This document shows positions 34,855 to 46,600 of a DNA stretch of 64,000 nucleotides, piece after piece. Source of the stretch: Liolophura sinensis. Lineage: Eukaryota; Mollusca; Polyplacophora; Chitonida; Chitonidae. Location: the NCBI RefSeq assembly GCF_032854445.1, contig NC_088305.1, positions 13,333,606 through 13,397,605 of the forward strand, in the 5' to 3' direction. Under the pieces are notes generated by a model that did not search any database, had not been told where the DNA came from, and was given only the letters and a program-made list of their open reading frames with translations. Position 1 is the stretch's first letter, and every line of letters begins with the position of its first letter. The position numbers were made by a program, and so were the translations under genes.

Positions 34855-37800
34855 GTGGCAAATGTTTTCATATATTTTATCTACCTTATTTACTTATTAG
34901 AGAATTTCGTCTCAGTGGCGACGTGTGCGCTGCCAATCACTCTGTAAATAAAGAAGCAAAACGACTGTCAACAATTTTTGCCACAAATAATGACATTGCT
35001 CGACATGTCTTTGCAAATGGTTGCCACTGATATAAATGGTAGGGTAATCAGGGTTTACATTCACTCATCACGCAGTAGAATTTTTGATGTAAAATGCCTG
35101 CCAGAAATCTTTTCCATTTTAAATGTTTCTTAGGGGAACACAGTAATTTGGCAACCATCTCATTCCTTGTCTAATCCTATCTAAATGTGAGCAGTTCAGA
35201 TTTTTAATTATTGCGCTGTCACACGCAATTTCCAGAAATAGATATAGATGATGGGCCGTTTAACACGCTGTGACCACCCTCTATAAGAAATACGTGTACA
35301 AGAAGATATCTTGATGGCAAACGAGAGATATGACTGATCTGGGCCGATGCGAAGCAAGCCATGTGTACATTTTGCAATGTTGTGATCAATATTTTGTAGT
35401 TTTTCCTGTACACTGCAACAGTCGTACATTGCTTGGCGCTTCGTTACAAATCCTTAGACTGACAAGAGGCTGCATAACTACAGCAATGTGATACATTAAC
35501 ATTCGTACATGTTACACTGATTACGTTTTAGGCTGAGGGAAGTTTGTAATGTGGGTCGTTTCTTTGGGTGTGTACGTATCTAGGGGTCAAAACTGCTATT
35601 CGTATGCCTGTAATTAATACGTGCAAGGCCAATTTCGAAAACGTTCATGAAACGCAAGCCATCAAGGAAGAAAGAATCTATCTGAAAGGAGAATCATGCA
35701 AGGAGAGACAGGCAACTGTTTCATTTAAGAGGCTAAAACAGGAGGAGTGCCCATTCTTCGCCAGATGTTAATCGATTAATCTTGACTTCGGAGATGGACC
35801 AACAATGACTGTAGCTAAGCAACGGTGTTGTATATAAACAAATGCATTAATGTAGCTCGCACTGAGTCCATAAAACATTTCAAAGCATGCACCATATAGG
35901 CGTACACAATTGTGGTGGGATAACAGAGATATTTTGCCATCCAGAATACATGTAACCTCGGTCAAAATGTCCTTGATTTTGTTTACATAAAACCTATATA
36001 CATCAAATTCGTACTAAACAGTGTTGGAATCAATATCCTTCTAAACAGTGTTCGAATCAATAGTGATATTGTAATAAATGTACATCCAGTTGTCCACCTC
36101 AGGTTGTCATCAAGTCAGTAGCAGAACTCGAACAGACAGTTACCTGACTCTGAATTTAGTCTATATGAGATTATGCCACAAAAAAGATGGCTTGAAAAAT
36201 AAGTCTGGTTGTGTTTGACCAGTTGATGTAAACATTCGCTGCAATATTTGCGTTCCACATTTTGCTCGCTGTAATACGTCCTTTCTCGTCCTCAATACAC
36301 TGACGAGCAGTTTCAACATGTTCTAAATTCTACTTTAATAGAGATACCTGACTCTGTATACACAAAACTTCCAGAACATCAACCCAGGAAATGTTACGGG
36401 GCTTTAATCGCGGATTTGGCTTATGTATTAAAGCCACGAAATGACATTATTATCATTTCTAGCTACTATCCGTGATGTGTACGTAACAATTAAACATCAG
36501 CTAGAATTAAGATTGAATTATGTTCTTTATGTTCATTATACTCTCTCTACGTATACAGTTTATCTTCATCTGCAGTAAAAATAAAAAGGTATGGATCAAT
36601 AAACGACCAGATCAAAAATGCTGACTCAGAAAAAGTATACCACATGTAAGAAAGTGAGTCTTATGGTTTAGCATCGCACTCAACAATTTTTCAGTCATAT
36701 CACGACGAAGGAGTCCCAAGAGTGCATGTAATGTACCTCCTTGTTTAAGGACGGATTTTCACCGCTCTTTTATCCATTGCTGCTTCACTGAGACGACTTA
36801 CCAAAGGCAAGTAAGCCGACTCACCCGAGCCATTACACCGATACGGGTCAATCAGTCGTTGCTCTATCCACCTAATGCTAAAGGCCAAGCGAGGAAGTTA
36901 CAACTTCCTCTTTTGAGGTCTTAGGTGTGATCCGATCCAGGATTGACCCTTGATCAACTGCTCCCGACCACATATAAGATAGTCAACAATAACATTTAAC
37001 TGTGAAAGATATAAACGGATTACTGTGTATATTAATACACGCTATTGCAGCGTTGCTATCCGACATGTCCTCCGTCTTATTACAACATGGGACTGTTATA
37101 ATGCAGTATATGTGGATATTGCTATGTGCCCTTACCTAAGGCTTAATACCAAGTTCAAATCCACTGACTTACCGCGAATTGATTCCTACACAGCCGTTGC
37201 GTGCAAACGGAACTACAACTGGTAGGTACAAGAAGATAACAGCAACAGGGATCAAAAGCTTGTGTTCTGTGGGCTGCGGTCCGCGAGGCACTATTAATGG
37301 CGAAAGAGGTGTATCTAACGTAGGCCAACTTCACGCTGACTTACAGGTTATCCCGTCTGCAAACTACTGAACACGTTATACCCGATGACAGTGTTCTGGG
37401 CATAGTTCACTTCTTCATTCACAGCCGCAGATACGCCGTGACCAATATTTGCTTTTTGCTTTTTTGCTGAGCCTCTCCAGGCGGTGGTGTCCTTTGATTG
37501 AACGTGCTCCTCCTCACGGCTAGGACACGTGGTGGCCACGCCCACCTTTCCTCAGATATCGCTGTGGGTATGTTTCGGGCTATTTTTATCATATGTTTTA
37601 TCATAAGTAAGTGCATGTAAATCGAAATGACCCCTCCCCCCCCCCCCACCCCCGCCCATTGTTCTATATAGTGTACGCTGTATACACTGTTCAGGTGCAT
37701 GCATTCTATGGACACGAAAACAATGATTTGATCGATTATTCCCGATCATATTGCTTAGAAAAATTGTTATTTTTATGTTTTTTTTCTTTCTACGTCCCGT

Positions 37801-38597
37801 GTTACAGTAGCCATACAGAGCTTTTTATACATATATATGCTTAGCCCGAGGTTTGAACTCAGATCAGTTACGATTATCGTCAGACACTATAACACGTAAT
37901 AATGAATCTCTGGCCAACAAAAATAGTTACAACCTGGGACTGCTCTATACACAATTACAATGCAAAAGGGTGGATATTCGATATCTATGAATGTAACCTA
38001 CATCTGGATTTAGGGCCTACGTGTAATGTATGTAATCTTGCAATTCATTACCAATACGTCTACAAATTTACAAAACTATATAGAAACAAAAAAAAAACAA
38101 CAAAAAAACAAAAAAAATCACATTTTACTCATATTATATATATGTTACATATTATGATGTATGTATGTATGTAAGTATGTATGTATCTACATATGTATGT
38201 ATTTATGCGTGCTTGAGGTTTTACGTCGTACAATTTTCAGTCATATTAGGTGTGTGTGTTCATATACTGTGTTACCATCTTCTTGCAACATGGCAGTGGG
38301 AATGGCTGAATATTTGAATATATGTATGTGTGTATATATGCTATATTACTGTGCGTATAGTCGATATTAAAAGCATGTAAATAACCCATGTACTGATCTA
38401 TGTATATCTGGGCAACCTCCAATAAATTATCTACAGTTTTGCCCTTCACACACCCACGCTTTACTTCTCAACATAAGTGTTACCGCTTCCAGGTTCATTA
38501 ATTTATACTGACCTAGTTAGTTCAGCAATTTAATAGTATTAAAATATTTGCAAAGCAACCTGAGTATTTACTGTCTGGCTTACATCGTTCTCCGAAA

Positions 38598-38598
<1 letters not shown>
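34855..38598. other. Intergenic DNA between divergent E2-like and NDUFA10 genes, part 1
   Basis: Presumably contains the E2-like promoter just above 34818, but no motif is clear. A dispersed block copy lies at about 35560-35720 (gtgcaaggccaatttcgaaa). SINE-like family B-related sequences lie at about 36670-36960 (caatttttcagtcatatcac) and 38205-38300 (ttttacgtcgtacaattttc). No exons were seen. Confidence 0.5.

Positions 38599-38684
<86 letters not shown>
38599..38684. repeat. (TA)n microsatellite
   Basis: About 43 uninterrupted TA units. Confidence 0.98.
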
Positions 38685-38687
<3 letters not shown>

Positions 38688-39339
38688 AGACTGTATACAT
38701 TTTACTTCTGTACAGTTTGATCCATTAATATACCTACTATTGTTCTATCCGTTGATCATACACGTTGTGCATAGACCAGGCGGTAACCAGTGTTTTGAGC
38801 CTACTACAGCCGCCTAGCTGACGAGTACGGTTTATATAGGTTTATATATGCTCAACGCGGAACAAGCAGAGACTTGTTAGACATTAACCAGGCAAGACCA
38901 GACAAGAACGAAACGGATCAATTCTATTAACTAGGTCACAAGGTACCAGTCTACCACCTGGCGAAGACGCAAAGTACGAGCCAACCTACAGGTTAAGGCG
39001 ACATATAAATAGCTATTTTTAGCCTTGACTACGGTTAAATGTAAAATATGTAGAACGTTAACGTAAGTGCGTTTTTTGTTTTTGTTTTATACAGTTTTGA
39101 TAGCGCCTCTTCCTTATCTGAAAGGTGCAAGCCGTACATATTTACGAAATAGACTGTTGTTATAACGACTGAATGCTTCATCCAAAGTAAATAAAATAAT
39201 TGAAATAAACGACATGCTTTCAGAAAAACATGTCATCCTATATATTTTGCCGATTTCTTGAAAACTTTTACAGAGTTATACTAGGCACACACTGAATTTG
39301 TACACGTTAATAGATGTATTACACGATATAGTTTTGAAA

Positions 39340-39573
39340 CCAATGTGGTCGCAGTGAGTTCGAGTCCAGCACATGCTTGCTTCCTCTCTGGTGAGGAAGA
39401 GAGTGAAAATGTCTGCCAACTACCTGAGGATGGTTGATCGATCGTGTGTTTCACCTGGGCTCTGTCTTGGTTCCTCCCACCATGTTTCTGACCGTCGACG
39501 TATATGCACGTATAGGTGAAAAAGTTTTGAATGCAGCGTAAAACACCAATGAAATAGGTAAATAAATAAATCC
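39340..39573 (+). mobile_element. SINE family A copy
   Basis: B-box-like gtgagttcgagtccagc, then cttcctctctgg, and a tail gcgtaaaacaccaatgaaat followed by AAAT repeats. The interval 38685-39339 shows nothing recognisable. Confidence 0.8.
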
Positions 39574-39953
39574 TTTAACAAAATATCTTTTGTACATTTT
39601 CTTAAATACACTGGAAACCATGCATGGATGTCACTTAATTTCCGCTAAAAGTGTAGGCTTATGCAATCATCGAAATTATTTAAAGTTTCCATAATGTTTT
39701 CTCCATGGCCTACCTTGTCAAAAGTTGGCCTAGTGTTAACATCATTTTGAAACAGAAAATCACTTGGCCAGATTATTGCGTTGTTGATTCCAATTCTCAC
39801 CACTGATGCCCCTTTCTTAGTATGTAGGCCTACATACATGTTTCTTCAACCACCCTCCCTCAGCACCCATTTTCAAAATGCCATAGGAGGGACGGGAATT
39901 GATGGAATACAATATTCTGGATGAGAACGGCAGTAATGTTAACGAGAAACCCC

Positions 39954-39955
<2 letters not shown>

Positions 39956-39996
<41 letters not shown>
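39956..39996. repeat. (GT)n microsatellite
   Basis: About 20 GT units. Confidence 0.98.
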
Positions 39997-39999
<3 letters not shown>

Positions 40000-40260
40000 A
40001 ATTTTTTTAAATACATTAACTATCATAAATTTGGAATTTCTACCTGTTGGTGGAAATTATTATTACCATTATTAATTTCTACCTGTGAGTTACTAAGATT
40101 CAGTTGTGTGGATACATATACTGTACTGAATAGTAGGCACGTGTTTCAATTAACTGCCCACAAGAGACGCGTAGGGCCTACCGTCTTCTCATATTCTCTT
40201 CCAAACATAAATTGACGCGTATCGGGGAAATGTTTTCAGAAGGTACATGTAGGCCCATAG

Positions 40261-40330
40261 ATTTATTTGCGTTGATGTTTTATGCCATACTCAAGAATAT
40301 TTCACTTATATGACCGCGGCCAGCATTATT
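40261..40330 (-). mobile_element. SINE family A tail fragment upstream of NDUFA10
   Basis: gttttatgccatactcaaga and tatttcacttatatgaccgc match the reversed 3' end of the family. It lies about 320 nt before the NDUFA10 start codon. Confidence 0.75.
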
Positions 40331-40647
40331 GCCATGCTACTTGGTCCATGATAAACAACGCAAAGATATGCCGCCTAGAGCTCCCGGCCTGCTCGCTGCC
40401 TAGATCAGAATACAACACTGGGAGTTCCAAGTGATAGCCATACACGAGGAAAAGGTCATAAGGTGCAACTCTTCCCAGCGGCCAGTCTGCACTGTCAGAC
40501 ATGCGCACTTATCTGTTCAGCCCGGTATCCGGTAGCAGCAGCCGATGTTTGTTCGTGCAGTGTTAAAAAACTGTACTTTAGCTTAATTTTGCGATGCCAC
40601 TTGTCGAATGTTAGCATAATTTTTTGGCGACGATCTAGTTGTTAGCT

Positions 40648-43600
40648 ATGGCAGCACTGTCGGGTGCCAAAATTGGGGCAATCGGCCTCTACATGGGTAA
40701 AAATTGCTCCGCTTTCTTCTGCCGCTCGCGTCAGTTTGCCAAGGTCGGAGTCGTGGGGACGAATCATGTTGCCCATTTGACAGCTACCCACGGGGAGCCA
40801 TACCCTAGAGCTAAGCCATGGCCCTACAAAACCCGGGGATACAACGTAATCTACGAATTGTTTGACAAGACCACGAAACGCCTCAATGACAATAGCAAAG
40901 TTATCGTTGTAGAAGGAAATATGGCGTTAGGTAAACATAAACTTGCAGAGGATATCGCAAGAGAGTTCGATCTCCTTTACGTTCCTGCTCCAAAATTTGA
41001 CGACATCTTCATATTATCATGGTCTGGGTTTGATATCAGAGAGCTTGATGAACAACTGCCTAAAGCTGCCCAGTGTTGGGACCTGAAGCGGTTTTACACA
41101 GATCCGAATGCGAAACGAAGCCGAGTTGGATTGTCACAAGTATTTTTCTATATGGACAAAGTGTTCACCTACGCAAAGGCCGTTCATCATATGTTAAGCA
41201 CAGGTATTAGGTGCAGTTCATGTTGACAACACAGATGTTAAGTAAAATAATTGCAGATATATAACACTGCTGGTCATTCCTTACCTCTTTTGCGGGTAGT
41301 AATGGGCTTCCTGTGTTTCCTCCTACCATAAAGCTGGACGCCCTCGTATAAGTGCAATATTCTTGTGTACGGTGTAAAGTACCAATCTAAAAATATATAA
41401 CAATGTGAAATGATATGCAGTGTGTCATAGTCCCACAACAACGGTATTTTTTAGGTCCATTTCGGCAGATAAAAGCAGCACCTTCATCCACTTCTGTCTC
41501 TGCTTTGTTTTAGTACTTACCCCAGAGAAAATTCTAACCAAAACCCTGGCATTTTCACAGTATTTTCTTTTTTTCTCTTTACACACCAAATACAAAAATT
41601 AAAAATCGCAGTTATGGATTAAGGGTCCACTTTTATTTGAATTGCACTAAAATATCACTCTTTGGGGGTCAACAGTACATTGCATCTCATTTCGCATAGT
41701 GACTTATGGCTGAGTCAGTTGAATCTGGTGCTAGGCTTTTAGTTACGCAGACACAGGAGTTGGAGGTTCAAATCCTTACCTGGGAAGGCACTCTTACTGT
41801 TTGTGGGAAATAAGTGGTTGATACAGTGATTCTTCCAGCAATATTGTGTACATATATCTGTACTCTGTTTCCTCAATTCTTTTCACATATGAAAGAGCAA
41901 CTTTCAGTGCATTTTATCCACATTTATAATTTGACTTTTGGAAAAAAAACTACATTGATTGGATTGGGGAACTTCACAAAAAGTATAATTTTATAAGTCT
42001 ACAAAGATAAACACCTTGCAAACATGCGAAAAAGTTGAAGAATTACAGTACATCATGTGTGCAAAAGTTCATCAGCACGTCACAGGTTTAAGTCCATGAA
42101 TGCCTTTTAAGTCTTGATGTTCTCTACCCATAAACCTGACCAACATCATGCAGTTGAGAAATTTGTGGCTACACTAGCAAACATCAGTGAATTAATTTGC
42201 CTTTCAAAATTCAGTGCACCTTGTTTTCTTGCCATGGTTTGATGTCAGTTAGTATTGAAGCATCTGGTACATAGCAATAATGCTGTACATAAAATAACAT
42301 ACAATGTTAGAGATTTCATTTCTAAATTGAATATTTTTTCTTAAAATTTCTTCCACAGGCCAAGGTGTTGTGCTAGTGCGATCTCCTCACAGTGACAATG
42401 CTTTTGCCAACACAATGAGGAAGTTTGACTATTATTCCCCGGCAGGTATGAATACTGTGTTGTTGTTGTTTTTTTGATGTCAACTGTAAAAGGAGGTTGT
42501 ACTCCCATATTTCAGATATGGAAGTTCAATGTTCTCAATTTCTGTTCTAGAAGTCGGGAGACCCGTGACCAAACCTGGGTCAGGTCATACCAGACTTCAA
42601 AAATGGTACTTGTTGCTGTTACGCTTGGCACTCAGCACTGAGAGGTTAAAGCAAGGAAGTAACTGGTTGGCCCGGTGTCAGCATAATGTGACTGGGTGGG
42701 GTGTCATTTCTTGTATTTTTGGCGTGATACTTTGGCAGCATGGATGTGCCGTGCCACAAGAAGATACAGAACCTGTGCACAAACGTCCTCTTCGTCATAT
42801 GTCTGAAAAATTGTTAAATATGACGTAATACTCCAGCGCACACAAACACTGAATTTGTCTTCCGTTGAAAACATTTCTTGTAGTCCAAAATCAAATCAAA
42901 AATCCAAACACTATCAAATGGTGATAGTGTGTAAAGAAACTTTGCTAACCCTGCTTCAGGCTTCAGGCTTCACGCACACTTGTGGATGGATAAAAAATTT
43001 GAAGATCAAGAGTGCTACATGTATTTGTAGTCACTGATTTCTATGCTTTTAACATTAATGGTGGAAAGGGCGGCCTGCGACCTACGGTTGGTTATGGTTT
43101 CCTCCTGGGCTCCTCCCGGTTTCCTCCCCACCATGTATTGTCTAATGTGTAACCTATTAACTCATTACTGATACATGTATATTCTCTTCATTTTCTTCTC
43201 GGAAGTGGGTGGGGGTCTCCCTGGTTGAGGGATTAGCATGCTAGTGGAGCAGAGTGACTCAGGAGTCTCTACTAATGTGGTCACTGTGAGTTAAACTCCT
43301 GCTGATGTTGGCTTCCTCTCTGGTCTATGTGGGAAGGTCTGCTAGCAACCTGCAGGTAGCACGGTTTGCTCTCACCATAAGGATAATACTAGCGTTTAGA
43401 AGCTGGTAGTAGTAAGGAAACCACACTGCTCACGGATAACAGACCCAATAAATGTAGTTGTTATCGTTAAGAAACTGCTGGAGTATCCCCTAGGGCTTGA
43501 TTCAGTTTGTTCCCACCATAAATTAATTCTGGCGGATATTTTGGGAGTACTTATACCAATCAAATATATAAATCACTTAATCATTTTCTCCTCTGTAGGC

Positions 43601-46600
43601 CTCAAGTACTACAACATGATCAGAGACAACAGTATTTGTGAAATACTGCATCCCCATGTAACTGTATACCTGGATGCGCCAGTCAGCAAGGTGCGAGAAG
43701 GCATCAAGAAGAGGAATATTGTGAGTAAATAGTGCCAGGGCTCAGTGTGCTAATACTCCCTACAGTATTTCACCTAAAGTTTGGCCCCGTTGAAATGCAC
43801 TTTCAGAAGTATACAAAGGCCTTAAAATGATACTTTTAATATCAATGCTTTGAAAAACTAAAAAATTAATCCAACTTTAGAAAGACAAATTGGTTGTACA
43901 ATTAGGTGGATGAAACAGTAAAGCGAAATGTGTCACTTGAATAAAGCTGAACAGTAATTATTATTTGATATTATACATGTAGGTATGATGTGATATTGTA
44001 TGCTTTGTGCTCTTTTTTTTTTGTGATGGTGTATCAGATTGTTGCTCTGCAATATGGCTCATTGAATTATTTCTGGTGATGTGCCTCCGTGGTTGAGGAG
44101 GTTAGCACATCGGCAATGACCTAGGAGCCTTTCACCAATGTGGTGGCTGTGAGTTCAAGTGAAGCTCATGCTGGCGTCCTATCCGTCCGTACATGGAAAG
44201 TTCTACCAGCACCCTGCAGATGATCGTGGGTTTCCTCCTACCAGAATGCTGGCCGCTGTCGTACACGTGAAATATACTTGAGTGCGTCGTAAAACACCAA
44301 TCTGATAAATAAATAAATAAATATAATATTTGTGATGACCTCTACTGACATATGTCCAGTGTTCTGTTGCATAGTAAGGGGAGACAACCAACTTATCTGG
44401 CAGTACATGTTCATATGCTACTTGTGTGTTTTGTATTTACAGCCCCATGAAGTGAACAGTAAGGTGCTAACAGATGAATACATACAATCCATTGACAACG
44501 AGTACAAAACCACGGTTCTCCCAGACATGAGGTAAGTACCTCAGCAAATCTTCAAAAGTTAGACCTAAAACTGAAATCAACCAGGGTAAATTTATCACTG
44601 GTTTGAAGTTCTGACAAAATATGCATTCAATTTGCGCATCAATGCTCATGGGATTCGGGGCTATCTTATTAGTAAAAGATCTGAGTACCGCGCAATACGT
44701 TCAGGCAAATAGAAATTCATATTATACCAAGTTGACGGCTGTTTTTTACTGTCCTGGTGCAGACTCCACAGAGCCATTTCATGTAAATATTAGATTTCTG
44801 ATGTCAATTTGTGTGTCTTTTTTTCTTACAGGCGCCACGGCGCTGTTTTGCAGTATGACTTACGAGAAGATCTAGATTTGGAAATAGTATGTATACCTGA
44901 GCAGCAGTTACATGTAATTAAACAGAATTTGACAGGACAGCTTTATAAAGTTGATGTAATGATAAGACTTTACACTTGTTTGCACACTGACTTTTTTTTT
45001 TAATTACCATGTATCGTACTTGTAGTAATAAATTGAGCACATATTTATTTTGCGTCGATTTTCAAGTCGAAAAATGACATAAAAGGTGTGGGTTCTATGT
45101 TGGTCTCGGACAAGGATTTGTGGATTCCCCTGCTCTCATGTTTGTGGTGATGATAAGCCATTAACACTGACAGTACTGTTGAAGACAACTTATCTTTTAC
45201 CAGTATGGTGTGCATATCTCTACATCTCATGTGGGAAAGGTTGTCAGTGACCTGCCAAGCGTAGGTGGTTTGTATCAGGCACTCAGGTTTCCTTGACTTG
45301 TAAAACCGTCACCTTATAAAGTGAAAAGATTTTGAGAATGATTTTAACCAACGTCCAAATAAACAAATTGGGGTCAAAAACCAGCCCCAAGATTGAGTTT
45401 ATGGACCAGGGATGGATTCCACAAAGACATTTTGGACATAAGTCAAAATTTGAAATACAATCTTAAAGTTTATTTTTCAGTTTTATAAAGTAAAATTTTG
45501 TCCACCTCATCAGTGTTATCTTGATCTAAATGTGTCCAAATTTCAACTTTCAGCACCAACAATGAGTGATGTTGAAAGATGTTCAATTTTGACCTAAGTC
45601 AGAAATGGCTTTGTGGAAACAATCCCTGTCCTCAGGATCACAAACCAATCTTCGACATTTAATTGGCTATGTTCCTTTCCGTTATTTTAGCTGAAATTTG
45701 TAATACAATAACTTACCCAGAATTTACGTTTTCCAACAAAAATTTGTCCTTTAAATATAAGAAACAACAATTTTAAAGTGATTTTAAATTGTGACTTAAG
45801 TCTAAGATTGACTTGTGATCCTGGGGCCAGATGTACATATATATACATGCTGCTTGAAATGAGAGATCTGAAGTGCTAACTTCGTTCTGTAATACCACAC
45901 GTGTGTATAACTGTGTTAGGTTGTGGAGGATTTAGAGCGGCTTGACCTGGAGGCATCCCCTGAGGAATACCCAGACCGCTTCCGTGAGTGGACCACGCTG
46001 AAGGAGGATGAGTGGGCGTACTACAGGAAATTGTGAGTTCTACTCGACTTTATGTTCTGTGCCCCTGTTTATATATCACAGAGTTACTACAGTTTCATGA
46101 AAATGTCACCAAATTCTCTTTATTTAGTAAAGAAAGCAATTGAGGACAGAAAATATTGGAAAAATATATATGGATTATCAGGGCTGTGTGAAATATATTG
46201 CTTCATGTGAATGCCTGCAATGTAAAAGCATGACATACTGTATTTCACCTAAAATTTAGCATTTTTCAAGTGACACATTTTGCCTTATTTTAATTGGGCT
46301 GCTGTAGAGATCTTTGTAAAGTTCAAACTATTTCATATCAGCAAAACTTAGGGAAGGGAGATGATTTACTCTGGGCTCTGGGTTCCTCTACCAAGGAAAT
46401 AAAGTGTCACTGTATAAGTAAAATTTTCTTGAGTGTGGCATTAAACAAGAATCGGGGCCTCCCAGGCTCAGATGGTTAGCGCGCTAGCACAGTGTAATGA
46501 CCCAGACGACTCTCACCAATGCGGTCACTGTGAGTTCAAGTCCAGCTCATGCTGGCTTCCTCTCCGGCCATAAGTGGGAAGGTCTTCCAGCAACCTGCAG

